Positions 44,699 through 57,136 are shown, numbered from the stretch's first letter. The stretch: 64,000 nt of DNA from Hypericum androsaemum (GCA_963995505.1 OZ023186.1:3782001-3846000), one strand, 5' to 3'. The notes: generated by a model not told the origin, from the letters alone. Translations and numbers: made by a program.

Positions 44699-47600
44699 TC
44701 ATATCCTTTTGGGCACTCCAAGCCTTGTGCGGAAATCCTCCTCCATCAACGGCAAGCCGTCCCGCAACTTGACTTTAGGCTCCCACCCCAGCACTTCCTT
44801 GGCCTTCGTGATGTCGGGTTTCCTCTGACGTGGATCATCGGGAGTGTTCTCCACCATCTTAATCTCCACGCTTGGATTAATCAGCTACGGACAACACAAA
44901 ACAGGTGGTTACCATCATTTGCTGAATGCAACAAGTACGAGGGATGCCTTTGCAGCTTTGAGCTTCAACAAGAACTTTAGTGAGAAACAATGACACAATT
45001 CATACTGACCTCCTTGACAGTCTCAGCAAGTTCAGTCATGGTGAATTCTCCTGGGTTCCCGATGTTGATTGGACCAGTGTCGCCTCCTTCCATCAGTCTC
45101 ATAAGGCCGTCAACCTGATGTATGAGAAGAAATTAACTTAAACCTCCCTACGCACAGCACATCTGGAATTAACATGAGATGAAAATGTATCTTACCATGT
45201 CAGAAACATAGCAGAAGCTACGAGTTTGAGTCCCAGGTAGTTGGACTGTCAATGGCTCATCACTGCAGATTACACAAGAAATTGTAGACTGGTAGTTTTA
45301 GCACAGACGTCCTCTGTTTTCCAATCCAAGGAGCACCTTGGAACATATTTGGAGAAAACAAGCACAGAAAAGAAGAAGCAGGACTCACCGTAGTGCTTGA
45401 GCAATAAAATTGCTCACAACACGCCCATCATCAATGTTCATGCGAGGTCCATACGTATTGAAAATTCTAGCGATGCGAATTTCTGTTGAAGGATAAAGGA
45501 AATTCAGACAAAGTGTAACATGCAATTCTCTTTACTACAAGGAAACTGGGTTACCTATCCCATGTTGCCTGTGATAGTCAAACATTAAGGTCTCAGCCAC
45601 ACGCTTGCCCTCATCATAGCAGCTACGAACACCTATGGTACAAGTGATGAACCGGTTCACACAGGTGGCAAGATGGAAACAGCTCGCAGTTATATGGGCA
45701 ACACGAATTGTGTGAAGTAGGAATTGCAAGTCATGAGAATAGCTTCAGAGGGAAGCAGTTCATGCATATGCGTAAAAATACTGCACAAACATTGAGCTCT
45801 AGGGTAGCTTCCGAACTGTCTACGTGCATGATTTAACGATTTCAATATGTTACTGCCTACCAAGTAAGTAGAATCTTTTACCCCAAGAAGCGCATCAGAC
45901 TCAAATGTATACAAGACGATGACAAAGTTCAGTCTAATCAATGGCAGACCATACCGATTGGGTTGACATTTCCCCAATAGGTTTCTGGTTGCGGGTGCAC
46001 AAGTGGATCACCATACACCTCAGAAGTCGAAGTAAGCAAGATTCTGCGCAAATCAACAAGTTCCACAAGTCCTGTTATTGCAAGGATAAGAACACCAAAT
46101 AGAAACCAAATCTTCTAGCCACTTCCTCTAACCTTGCTCCAACACGCTTGGCAAGACCCAGCATATTTAATGTGCCAATCACGTTTGTCTTGATTGTCTG
46201 TTGGAAAAAAAAAACTTACAACTTAATCTCACGTCCATTACTTATACAGACCACACATACTTCAAATTGGAACATGCAAATGGTAAACCGACATGCATGA
46301 TAGGGTGTTTCGGATCACTAAGAATGATAATTGCAATAGTTAAGTTCACATCATAAAGTGCCACCTAGCTGGCTACTACAGGCGAAAACCGAATCGTCAC
46401 AAGATATGTTTAAAGGAAACAGGTTTGTTAACTAACAATGGAAATAGAGACACGAATAATTCATCACAATCTTTTCCATCTTTACAGACCTTCACAGGGT
46501 TATATTTGTAAAAGATTGGAGACGCAGGACATGCAAGATGGTAGATACGGTCCACCTCAACCAGCAATGGTTCCGTGACATCTGGAAAGAGGCAGATAAG
46601 CATTAGAACTTAAAAGGAAATCATATGAACACGGTGACTTTTAAGAGTGAAGAACCAAGTCTAGAAGTATTAGCATCAATATTGCAGACTTTCTAATGGC
46701 TCTTCGAAGATTTACTATTGTGTTTGATAGCAGGCTTACATAGACTGGGGTAATCCCTCCGACTCACAAGATATAGACATGATTGGCACGTTACCCTCTC
46801 ATTTGACATTCAAATGGAAATTCTAACCCTGCTGCGTCTCTCTATGCAGTTAATGGTTGGTATAGGAGATAGGTTACATGGAACCATCTATCCCTTTACT
46901 CCTAAGGGTCACTAGCTTTCCCCCAAGCTAAAAAGTTACAAGAAAAGTTAATTGGTTGGTAGATCTGAATTACACAAAATTGAACATGTAAAATGAGGTC
47001 GGGAATACCATGACGAATAAGCTCAAATCTTGGATGGCCGATCCACTTTTTCAGATTGTCTTTTGATCCAGTAAAGTAGTTATCAGCAACAATTACCTGA
47101 CAATCAAAAGCATAAGAACAACAGCAACAATGCCAGGCACAACAGCAGTAATTACGATCACGCCTCAACCCGCTAGGACAAGTCAATCAAAGATCCTAGC
47201 ATCCCAGTGTCCTCGAAAATAATTATTACCTCAAAATTTAGCCGATCCTCCTATACAGTAGATCCTATGGAAACCATGGTACTAGATCAAACAAAGCAAA
47301 TGCGCTAACCTCATTCTTCTCATTCTCCATCAATCTGTCCACCAAGTGTGACCCAATGAATCCGGCTCCTCCCGTAACTAAGATTCTCATATTGGACTGC
47401 ACAAAAGAACGAGAGATGCTCACAAAGACAATATCTCAAACCAGCCAAGCAAAAATAGATCCAACAAAAAACAGGGATCTAGTAAAAAAAAACTAACAAA
47501 GCAAATCCTCCTCCTCTTTAAATATTTTTCAAGATTTGTTAAAAACAAATAAAAAAGCAAAATGAAGCTGAATTAAATAAAGGAAAAAAAGAGAGGTCCC

Positions 47601-47860
47601 CGCTTTCTCCCTCTAATAAGTCCCCACCTTCATTAACCTCACATCTATTCCGTAAAAAAAAAAACCAAACGGCGACGTTTTCCCCCGGTCCTTTTTAGTT
47701 TCTAGAGTAATTTTTAAGAGAAAATAATTAAATAAAAAATAAAAGAAGCAGGGAGTGGTAAGTGGTTAACCTGGAAGAACTTGGAGTTACGGAGAGGAGA
47801 GGGCGTCGGGGGAGGCTTCTTAGCCTCTGCGCCGTTGGATGTGGGGCTCGCTCCCGCCAT
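44699..47860 (-). CDS. UXS: UDP-glucuronate decarboxylase / UDP-xylose synthase, cytosolic type
   Basis: Eleven exons in transcription order: 47860-47771, 47396-47310, 47096-47009, 46581-46490, 46197-46133, 46043-45955, 45632-45555, 45482-45389, 45262-45196, 45114-45010 and 44884-44699. All phases fit, giving 346 aa. The short N-terminus ([20 protein letters not shown]) lacks a membrane anchor, which points to the cytosolic UXS type rather than the Golgi forms. The extended SDR fold shows the NAD site [10 protein letters not shown] (about residues 38-47), TSTSEVYG and the catalytic YDEGK (Tyr176, Lys180), then [14 protein letters not shown] and [10 protein letters not shown]. The enzyme converts UDP-glucuronate to UDP-xylose and CO2 for xylan and other wall glycans. 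A 5' UTR intron is likely (donor near 48000). No lesion seen. Confidence 0.95.
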
Positions 47861-48129
47861 TTCCGCCGTCCGATCAACGTCCGAATCAGCAAAATACGAT
47901 CGCCGCCACTATTTAAAATCAATTATTATCATTTCTATTATTTCATAAAACCGAAGGAAAAATAAAATAAAAAATAATCGCAAGTTAGAGACGGAAATAA
48001 ACCTGAAGTGAGTTTGGTGGTTTGCGTGTGAGAGAGAGAGAGAGAGAGTTGTTGGTGATTTATAAGAGAGGAGAGAGTCGTCCTTTCTTCTGCTTCGCTT
48101 GCTTCTCCGGTTATCGAACCTTCGCCTAC

Positions 48130-49209
48130 CAAATTTTCTATTTTGATCCCGAATTATTCTATTCGAATATTTATTAGACTGAATAAACAGGATCCTTGTT
48201 AAACTGAATTCTTATACTAAATTTTGACAAACAAGACTTAAACTCAAGATAATCACTCCTGATTTATTAAAAAAAAGGATAATCACTCCTGAGACGTTGA
48301 TTTACTTAAATAGGTGCTCTGGTTGTTTATACAAAAAAGAGGTGCTCTGGTTGCCAAAGTTTTTAGTTTCCGAATCACATAATTTAATGATCATTAATTG
48401 TTTCTCGTCTGTTTTATGACAGATATGGCTAAAGAAAGGGCTTTGTTTTTTTATAAGTTGAGATATTTGATTAATAAGGTAGGGCTTTGTTTTTTTATAA
48501 GTTGAGATATTTGATTAATAAGGTAAAAACTATGTACATAGCACCAAGATGTGTTCTACTCTCCTAAAGTTGTACTATCCTCCCCCGAATATGACAATTC
48601 TTGTGCATATACGAATTGTAGTCATAGGCTTCACTAAAACCCCGCCACGATAAAATTCTTTGAGAAAAAATTGTCGCGATGAAAAGAGATGTTGAGAATA
48701 TTACCATACAAAGTGTCACACTCGGAATCAAACATCGCCAAAAGAAAACGAAAATCCCGCCCCCAGCACACAAGAAAAGATTACTAGTGCAATCAACCAA
48801 AGGAGATCAATTGCAAAACCAACCTAAAAGTATCTGGTAAGAGCTTTGTTTTTTCGTCAAGATTTTCATCAATTCACTGTTATGCTTTATTCTGCTGTGC
48901 CAAGTTTCTTCTAGTAATGTTCAGACTAATTTAAAATAGTAACCTTTAATATGAAATTAAGTTTTAATTTTTTCGAAATCTAAATTGTAAATCTTGTGTG
49001 ATACGACCTTTTTGTATCCACGATCACATAAAAAAATTATGAATAAATATCCAACTAACCCAGAGTACTTTGGCTACAACTTGTGTGATGGTTGATAGCC
49101 ATCAGAACTACCAAGTTTGTTGCGATGAATTTTAACTTAATTAGAGATTTAGAGTTTTTGAGTTGGATAAAATATTTTTTAGTATCTTTTATGGTCCGAT
49201 CAAATTGAA
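48130..49209. other. Intergenic DNA rich in short tandem duplications
   Basis: Three small direct duplications lie close together: ATAATCACTCCTGA near 48254 and 48280, GAGGTGCTCTGGTTG-like near 48312 and 48340, and an exact 44-bp tandem pair at 48437-48480 and 48481-48524. No gene is seen; the frame at 48564-48800 (-) has no recognisable motif. Confidence 0.6.
48437..48524. repeat. Exact 44-bp tandem duplication
   Basis: AGGGCTTTGTTTTTTTATAA...GATTAATAAGGT occurs twice head-to-tail without a mismatch (48437-48480 and 48481-48524). This implies a very recent duplication or slippage. Confidence 0.9.
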
Positions 49210-49521
49210 TTTGGTGTTGGGATGGCGAGAAATAGGAAAGACTTATTTCATATTCCTATTCTGACTAGGTTTTAGACTCTAATCCGACCTAAATAGGTTA
49301 CTTGTACACCAAGAGTTTATCTCTATATAAAGACATGTTATCCTAGGTTTTTTGTATGGCTTTGTGGCTCGGAAACTCATCAATAAAAGTTCTCCTTTCT
49401 CCCTGTGGATGTAGGCATTAGGCCGAACTACGTTATCTCTTGCGTCCGTGTTCTTTGCGCGTTTGTTCCCTATTTGCTGAATTCCTAACAAGTGGTATCA
49501 AGAGCTAGCTAAGGTTGGAGG

Positions 49522-50160
49522 ATGTCGAATCACGGAGCGAAGTTTGCTCTTGTGAAGTTCGATGGTTCATTAAATTTTGGGTTATGGCAAAGGCGTGTCA
49601 GGGATCTCCTCGTGCAGCAAGGGATATTTATCGCGCTCTCGGAGAAGAAGTCCGAGAAGATGGAGGAGCAAGAGTGGGAGGAGTTGGAGGCTAAGGCAGT
49701 AGCGAAGATTCGCTTGTGCTTGGCGGATGATGAGGAGCCACCAGCTGGGTTGTGGAAGAGGATCCAGGTCGGAGTCAAAAAAGTTCAATGGAAGTGGTTT
49801 CAAGTGCGGAGAAGGGCACATGAAGGGGACTATCCAGGACGAACTAGGAATCAAGACAACGAGGAGGGATTGGCATCCACAACCATGGCCACATATTCAG
49901 ACGGGTCGGATGGTGACTGGCTTTCTATCTTATCAAGTCCAATGCATCCTGGTAATCTCTTTTCATTAGGGACCTTAGATTATAACAGTGATAGTTATAA
50001 AGGTATGCTAATGAAGGTGGAGAAGGATGCGATGGTAGGGATGAAGGGTGAAAGGAAATACCTATAAGTTAGTGAGACACATTATTGTAGATGGAGTCAC
50101 ATCAATGGGTCTGAAGGAGTTGGCAAAAGCTCAGGTCATATGAGGTTGGTTCGTAGGAGG
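49522..50160 (+). pseudogene. Copia gag/protease remnant of the outer element
   Basis: It opens MSNHGAKFALVKFDGSLNFG, then LWQRRVRDLLVQQG, the Copia gag N-terminus, and runs to a stop at 50065-50067. A deletion joins the gag start to a zinc-knuckle remnant (KCGEGHMKG in another frame) and to a segment resembling the GAG-pre-integrase region (YKGMLMKVEKDAM, and GLKELAKAQ in a shifted frame). A large part of gag and protease is therefore gone. Confidence 0.7.
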
Positions 50161-50363
50161 GAGCAAAGGCTTGACATAAATGGTTTGAGTAGAGATGGGA
50201 TTCGCGGAGACATGGATAGCGAGCTATGGTTGTTTCATGGAGGCATGGTTGGCAAGGAGCCATGGTTGTCTCGGAGAAGCATTGTTAGCTGGGCCCTGCT
50301 ATGGTTGTCTAAAGGAAAGTGCACGTCAAAGGTGTTGGGTAGGTTTTGCATGGGGAATGCGAA

Positions 50364-50798
50364 TGTTATGTGGGGGAAATCATATCAAAGGCGACACAAG
50401 GAAAGTGGCTAAAGGACGATTTCGTGGCATGTTTGATTAGGAGACTTCATTAGGTCTTGTTTTTTCCTTTTTTGAGTTGTTCCTTTTCAGAACCGTTTTC
50501 CTTCTGGAATTAGTATTCCTATTCTAGTTGTTATTTCCTATTCACTTGTTGAAACTTTGGCTATATAATGCCATGCTTACTTAGGTTTTCTTCATCAATC
50601 AATAATAAGAAGTCTCAATTTCCTTCCTCCAATTCTTCTCTCGTTCCCTGCCTTCTTCTTCTTCTTCTTCTGCTTCTTCTTCCTTGGAAAGACCGGAAGA
50701 CACCACGGCTCCTAGACATCGGGGCGGACAGCCTCGAGACCATTCCCTCAAGCCCGCTTCGAACGACTACTACCTCAGGAGCACTGAAGCCCATACCA
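50364..50798 (+). repeat. 5' LTR of the nested Gypsy element
   Basis: Direct repeat of 55401-55815. A CTATATAAT TATA-like site lies near 50561. A CTT/CTG microsatellite makes it about 20 bp longer than the 3' copy. Confidence 0.93.
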
Positions 50799-50839
50799 AC
50801 TTGGTATCAGAGCCAACTCCATCAACGCCACCATCTCCG

Positions 50840-52543
50840 ATGACTAACTCCGGCGACAAAGGCGGGGAAAATCCCTACGCCCAATTCAAGAGTTTCCTGG
50901 AAGAGATGCGTCGAGAAGCACGATAGAGCCAGACAGAGACACGTCAGCAGATGGACAGTGTGTTACTCCAGCTCGCCGCCTTGGAGAAAAGGTCTGACGA
51001 CGGTCTGGATGGCGAGCAACAATCGACGAGCCTCCTCCCGACTCTAAACCTGATTCAGGTTCAGGCTAGACAACCAGCGCAGGCCACCACTACCAGCCGC
51101 ACCAGGGCCACCCTTCTGACGGGATGGGACCACCGTTCAGAAGCTTACCCGCCACCACCACGATACCCAAGCCGCCGCGTTGGATATTCCCAAACTGGGT
51201 ATTATCACAGCAACGAAAACCCTCGCAGCAGCCACCCTGAACATCCCTTCACATGGCACCCTAGGCATGCGACCCATCGGCCGACCCAAACAGAGCAGTA
51301 CCCACCGGAGGAGGTGACCGGAGATGAAGACCCGTTAACTCCTGAAGTTGGATCGAGGGGCAGTGGAGTTCCACGCTATAATAAGCTGGAATTTTCATAT
51401 TATGATGGTAAAGCAGATCCTCTGACATGGTTAAATCGTTGCGAACAATTCTTCTGGGGTCAATGCACGCTCGAGAGTGAAAAGGTTTGGTTAGCATCGT
51501 ACAACTGTGGAACCCTCGAACAACTGTGGTATTATCAGCTCGAACAAGATTACGGGGAACCCTCGTGGACTACTTTTGTTGATCTCTGTCACCAACGCTT
51601 CGGACCGCCTAACCGAAATAACCATATGGGGGAGCTCGCTCGACTACAGTTCCCAGGAACCGTAGAGCAATACCAAGATAAGTTTCTGGCATTGATGTGC
51701 CGAGTCAAGAATTTAGACCAGCAACATCAGGTGGAGTTATTCACCGCAGGGTTGCCCAGTCAGTTTGAGATCGACGTAGAGCTCCTTAACCCGATAGATC
51801 TCCAAGACGCTATGAGCCTGGCCCGGGCCTACGAACGCAAGGCACTTCCCGAGACTCAGCCAGTAAGGTCGAGTACAAGAGGATCCAATTGGTCCCGCAC
51901 CTCGACCCCAATCCCGGTTGGCCCGACTATCCCAAAGACCACGGGAACTACGAACCAAACTGCACCTGGTCGCCTACGTCATCTCTCACCTGCTGAACTG
52001 AAGGAGCGCCGGAAGCAAGGCTTATGTTATAATTGCGATGAACAATTTGTTAAGGGACATTATTGCCAAAGATTGTTCTATATCAAGTCTTATACTGACG
52101 TTGACGAGGAGGAGAGCATTGTTGCAACGACTTCTGACTCGCCCGACCTTCCAATTGTATCCATTCATGCGATCACCGGAATCAAGGCGGCAGATACTAT
52201 ACAGTTAATGATCTCCATCGGTTCCGAGAAGTTTGTGGCCTTACTTGATTCGGGCTCCACCCACAACTTCCTTGGGGAAGGAGTCGCAGCCCGTTCCGGA
52301 GTGGTCATTAAGCCCCGACATGGCCTCAAAGTGGCAGTCGCCAATGGAGATAACGTTGTCAGCGGCAGCATGTGCCACAATATTTCCATGCGGATTGGTC
52401 AGGAGGAGTTTTTGGTGGATTGCTACACCATTCCTCTCGGAGGGTATGATGTCGTGCTCGGCATCCAGTGGCTGCGTACCTTGGGGCCAATCCTTTGGAT
52501 CTTTGAAGATCTTCGCATGATGTTCCAGCATGAAGGAAGATAA
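50840..52543 (+). pseudogene. Gypsy gag-protease of the nested element
   Basis: The start ATG at 50840 (MTNSGDKGGENPYAQFKSFL) is followed by an in-frame TAG at 50924; the frame then stays open to 52541. Gag motifs include YNKLEFSYYDGKADPLTWLN, MGELARLQFPGTVEQYQDKF and a single zinc knuckle with altered spacing (LCYNCDEQFVKGHYC). The aspartic protease has LLDSGSTHNFLG and VVLGIQWL. TAA at 52541 and TGA soon after end it before RT, which is in another frame. Confidence 0.88.
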
Positions 52544-52720
52544 GTGACCTGAACTGGAATCGCATCGCCTTTTTTCAGTGTTCATACGATGCAGGGAACG
52601 GATAACTCTTTGCTGGACTCGCTGCTCGCGGAGTTTGCCGAACTTTTTGCCGAGCCTACTAGTCTTCCCCCTGTCTGATCCCGAGACCATCGAATTCCTC
52701 TACTGCCAAGGACCGCCCCC

Positions 52721-53524
52721 GTGGTTGTTCATCCTTATCGGTACCCGCAACTCCAAAAGGACGAGCTGGAACGACAATGCAAGTATATGTTGCGCCAGGG
52801 TACCATCCGAGAGAGCAACTCAGAATTTTCGTCCCCCGTCCTATTGGTCAAGAAACAGGATGGCTCGTGGCGCTTCTGCGTAGATTATCGAGCACTCAAT
52901 GAGCAGACGGTTAAGGACAAATTTCCTATACCAATGGTGGATGAGCTACTCGATGAACTCCGAGGTGCGCGTTTCTTTACAAAGTTGGACTTGCGCTCGG
53001 GTTATCACCAAGTTTGGATGCACCCCGACGACATCAAGAAGACTGCGTTTCGCACACACCATGGGCATTTTGAGTTCCTCGTCATGCCGTTTGGCCTCAC
53101 CAATGTGCCAGCCACCTTCCAGGCCCTTATGAACAACGTATTGCGACCCTTTCTCCGCCGCTTTGTGCTGGTCTTCTTCGATGACATTTTGATTTACAGC
53201 CCATCCTTGTCTGAGCACCTCCGACATGTCCGTTTGGTGTTCTCCTTAATGCAGCAACATCAGTTCTTTCTTAAAAGAGCCAAGTGTGTGTTCGAATCCA
53301 CCTCAGTGGCATACTTGGGTCACGTGATCTCTGTCGATGGGGTTGCCATGAACTATGACAAGGTCATATCGATTACTTCTTGGCCCGTTCCCCGATCCAC
53401 ATGCGGGTTACGAGGATTCCTTGGCTTGGCAGGATATTATCATAAGTTCATCAAGGATTTTGGAATCATTGCCGCACCGCTCACCAAGTTGCTACGCAAG
53501 CTGACCAGGCTTTTACTACTTTAA
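52721..53524 (+). pseudogene. Gypsy reverse transcriptase of the nested element
   Basis: An open frame with the whole RT core: VDYRALNEQTVKDKFPIPMV, FFTKLDLRSGYHQVWM, MPFGLTNVPATF, catalytic FFDD (LVFFDDILIYSPSL), YLGHVISVDGV and LRGFLGLAGYYHKF. FFDD replaces the commoner YLDD but keeps both Asp residues. A frameshift near 53510 separates it from RNase H. Confidence 0.9.
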
Positions 53525-53960
53525 AGACAGCCCTCTCTACGGGACCCATCCTACAATTGCCCGATTTTGCACTTCCTTTCGTTGTCGAATGTGACGCATC
53601 GGGAGTAGGGTTCGGGGCTGTCCTTCACCAAGGTTCAGGGCCCTTGGCATTCTTCAGTAAGCTCATTGCCGTTTGCCACATGAAGCTCGCTGCTTATGAA
53701 TGGGAGCTTATCGGGGTAGAGCATGCAGTTCATCATTGGAGGCCTTACCTTTGGGGATGAGCTTTTCTAATTCGGACGGACCACTACAGCCTCAAGTTCT
53801 TATTAGACCAACGGTTATCGACTGTTCCACAACATCAATGGGTGAGCAAGATTTTCAGCTATGATTTTCGGGTGGAGTACAAGCCGGGTCATCTCAATGT
53901 GGTGGCCGATGCCTTGTCTCAAAAGGACACTGATGTTGGGAAACTCATGGCCGTCTCAGG
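53525..53960 (+). pseudogene. Gypsy RNase H of the nested element
   Basis: PDFALPFVVECDASGVGFGA with the catalytic DAS motif, then AFFSK, YEWELIGVEHAVHHWRPYLW, an in-frame TGA at 53758 (CGA to TGA), and RTDHYSLKFLLDQRL. It ends with YKPGHLNVVADALSQ, the usual RNase H-integrase linker. Confidence 0.85.
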
Positions 53961-55365
53961 GCCGATATTTGCCATTTTTGATGACCTACGGCACGAGGTT
54001 ACTACTCTTCCAGACCTGGTCGATCTCTGTGCCAAGATAGATGCCAGACAAAGGCCAGCCGCATGGAGTATCCTCGATGGGTTGATTCATTTTGGTAAGA
54101 GAGTTTATATCTTCGGATCATCGGCAGTCCTTCCCGTCCTGCTCCAGGCCGCTCATACCACGGGTCATGAGGGAATCCAGAAGACTTTGCACCACCTCCG
54201 TGCAGATTTTTATGTTCCTCAAGCTCGCGCACTTGTTCAGGAGTTTGTCCGCGCATGCGCAACTTGCCAGCGTAATAAGACTGAACACCTACACCATGCG
54301 GGTGTGCTATAGCCGCTCGAGGTCCCTTCTCAGGTTTGGACTGATATTGCTATGGATTTTGTCGAGGGCCTTCCTAAGGTGCATGGTAAATCAGTCATTT
54401 TGACCGTCGTGGACCGATTCTCGAAGTATGCCCATTTCATTCCCTTGGGTCACCCGTATACTGCCATGTCTGTCGCCCGTGCATTTTTTGACGGGATTAT
54501 CCGTCTCCATGAGCTTCCCCATTCCATTGTTAGCGATCGGGATCCCGTCTTTACTAGCAACTTCTGGTCCGAGCTATTCAAAATGGCAGGCATTCGTCTC
54601 TATATGAGCTTAGCATTTCACCCTCAGTCAGATGGTTAGTTCGAGGTCACCAATAAGGTTATTTCCATGTATCTACGTTGTTTGACAGGTGATCGCCCAC
54701 GGGAATGGCTGGCTTGGCTTCCTTGGGTAGAGTATTGTTACAACTCTTCGTTCCAGTCATCGCTCCGCACTACCCCCTTTGAAGTCGTTTATGGACGTGC
54801 TCCGCCTTCCTTATTGTCATACCAACCTGAAGCTGCAAGGGTGGCGGCAGTTGATGCTGTTCTGCGTTCGCGGGATGCATTTCTCCAGGATGTTCGAGAA
54901 CGTCTCCTCCAAGCTTAGCAGTATGCCAAAAGGCATTATGATGCCCATCACCGCGAGATTCATTATGATGTCGGGGAATGGGTCTGGCTTCGCTTGCACA
55001 ATCGACAAGCTTCGTCCATTCCCGGCCGTACGTCCGGCAAGCTAGGTCCAAAGTTTTATGGCCCGTATCAGGTCACGGACAGGGTGGGACAAGTGGCTTA
55101 TGGCCTTGCTCTTCCGGCAGGTTCTCGGTTGCATAACGTATTCCACGTCGGTCTGCTGAAGAAATTTCATGGCGCTCCTCCCATTTCCCCGCCGGCCTTG
55201 CCACCAGTCCTTAATGGCCGGGTGCTTCCTGTCCTAGTCAAGGTGTTTCGAGCGGCTCGTCGGTGTGACATGTGGCATGTCTTGGTTCAGTGGCAAGGTG
55301 CGCAGGAGGCTGATGCGTCCTGGGAACCGCTGAATGATTTTTGTCAAGCTTATCCAAATTTTTAG
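53961..55365 (+). pseudogene. Gypsy integrase and chromodomain-like tail
   Basis: The HHCC finger is complete (H in TTGHEGIQ, H in LHHLRADFYV, CATC). The core reads DIAMDFVEGLPKVHG, VDRFSKYAHFIPL, VSDRDPVFTSNFW and the downstream region of the catalytic Glu (SDG, stop, FEVTNKV). The C-terminus has KLGPKFYGPYQV, the RLHNVFHVGLLKK box and a chromodomain-like WHVLVQWQGAQEADASWEPL. In-frame TAG codons lie at 54310, 54637, 54916 and 55363. Each stands where CAG is expected, except that the 54637 stop is judged by context. Confidence 0.88.
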
Positions 55366-55400
55366 CTCGAGGATGAGCTGTTTCTCGAGGATGGGAGAGA

Positions 55401-55815
55401 TGTTATGTGGGGGAAATCATATCAAAGGCGACGCAAGGAAAGTGACTAAAGGACAATTTCGTGGCATGTTTGATTAGGAGACTTCATTAGGTCTTGTTTT
55501 TTCCTTTTTTGAGTTGTTCCTTTTCAGAACCATTTTCCTTCTGGAATTAGTATTCCTATTCTAGTTGTTATTTCCTATTCACTTGTTGAAACTTTGGCTA
55601 TATAATGCCACGCTTGCTTAGGTTTTCTTCATCAATCAATAACAAGAAGTCTCAATTTCCTTCCTCAAATTCTTCTCTCGTTCCCTGCCTTCTTCTTCTT
55701 CCTTGGAAAGACCGGAAGCCACCACGGCTCCTAGACATCGGGGCGGACAGACTCGAGACCATTCCCTCAAGCCCACTTCGCACGACTACTACCAGGAGCA
55801 CTGAAGCCCATACCA
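55401..55815 (+). repeat. 3' LTR of the nested Gypsy element
   Basis: Direct repeat of 50364-50798, directly after the polypurine tract and followed by the GCGAA target copy. Confidence 0.93.
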
Positions 55816-56583
55816 GCGAAGCCGTTGTTAACTCCACGGGCAAATCGGGTATCTCACTCAAGCCCGAACAGTAGAGTTTGAGGCATGTCGAGAGTTCTAC
55901 TTAGTAGAATAAAAGGTTGCCCTTTGTATGCTATGACATGTAGCATTGGTTTGAGGAAAGAAGGTCCAACGAAAAAGTAGTTCGAGGTTGTGGAACATGG
56001 GGTTGACCGAAAAATAGAGGGCGTGTCTATTGGTCGCAAGGTTGCTTCAGCAGGTGGACTTGCTAGTTAGGGTTCAATAGAGATTGGAGAAAATAGGCCA
56101 AGCAAGCTCAGAAGCTCGAGTTTGGGGGCTGGCTCCAAGTGATTGAACAAAAGGTGAAGAGAAAGTTGAGATGGTCTTATTGATGCAGTTATCTATGGTC
56201 CGAGATGAAGTCGGATTGGTTTTGCAAGATCTCATGGTTCTTCATGGGGCGGTATTTTGTCAAGGTGGAGTTTGTTGAAGTTCGGGTGAAGCTTCATGGT
56301 TCTTCCACGAGATAATTTCTCGCCAGGGTGGAGATTGTTGGGATGGCGAGAAATAGGAAAGACTTATTTCCTATTCCTATTCCTATTCTGACTAGATTTT
56401 GGACTCCTAATCTGACATAAATAGGTTACTTGTACACTAAGAGTTTGTCTCTATATAAAGACATGTTACCCTAGATTTTTAGTTCTCCTTTCTCCCCGTA
56501 GATGTAGACATTAGGCCGAACCACGTTATCTCTTGCGCCCGTGTTCTTTGCGCGTTTATTTCCTATTTGCTGAATTCCTAACA

Positions 56584-57131
56584 CTTGGAATTGTCGATCC
56601 AGTGAAACGTTGATGTGCATCGGAAGGAAACTGGAGAAGCAATGGAATGATGGGAGACTTGAGGATTACGTTGGTTTGGCCCAAACAGGGAAAGGAAGGG
56701 AATAAACTTGAGATTTACGCAAAGAAAAATGTTGGTTATTTTGAGTGGCGAGTCCCTCTCCTGTACCTAATAGTACAGCCCACACTATCATATGATTACT
56801 TCTCAAACTGATGGTCTAATGCTTACATTGGGGAAATGAGATCGCCTATCTCAAGCATCCAAAATTATAGATACAACTGCAGAAATTGGGGACTAATATC
56901 ATATAGTTTTGTACTTGCTAAGTTCACAAGGAGTAAGTGTCATTGGTGCAAAAGAAATATTAAATCGAGATTTATCGGACCGGTCCTAGGAGCTTTTAGA
57001 GTAAAATAGAATCTTCGTAAACTAATATTGAAACCTTTCAAAAGCATATTAATAAAATTGATTTACCTATAAAAAAACTGAGATATCTTGATTTATGTCT
57101 CCTCTACATTGCAACTAGACCAAGTTTCATC
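56584..57131. other. Intergenic DNA
   Basis: No gene is seen. A TTTACCTATAAAAAAA string near 57060-57075 resembles the tail at 12440-12456 and may be an old SINE end. Confidence 0.3.
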
Positions 57132-57136
57132 GGTCG

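Larger units (their letters stand above)
50364..55815 (+). mobile_element. Nested Ty3/Gypsy chromovirus (5,452 bp)
   Basis: LTRs lie at 50364-50798 (435 bp) and 55401-55815 (415 bp), starting TGTTATGTGGGGGAAATCAT and ending CCCATACCA. They differ mainly by CTT-repeat length and a few transitions. The primer site TTGGTATCAGAGCC (initiator tRNA-Met type) begins at 50801. The polypurine tract GAGGATGGGAGAGA ends at 55400. A perfect TSD GCGAA lies at 50359-50363 and 55816-55820, inside the outer Copia element. The order gag, protease, RT, RNase H, integrase, chromodomain-like tail identifies a chromovirus. Several stops and frameshifts inactivate this copy. Confidence 0.95.
49215..56583 (+). mobile_element. 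Outer Copia element, host of a nested Gypsy insertion
   Basis: LTRs lie at 49215-49490 (276 bp) and 56336-56583 (248 bp), starting TGTTGGGATGGCGAGAAATA and ending GAATTCCTAACA. A primer site TGGTATCAAGAGC (49493 on) follows the 5' LTR. A purine-rich GGGTGGAGA precedes the 3' LTR. Flanks TTTGG (49210-49214) and CTTGG (56584-56588) are a TSD with one change. Without the nested element it is only about 1.9 kb and holds a shortened gag; RT, RNase H and most of integrase are missing. Confidence 0.88.

Noticed and set aside
50140..50412. Separate gene between gag and the nested LTR
   Set aside because: It is a frame through degenerate outer Copia sequence that runs into the nested LTR.
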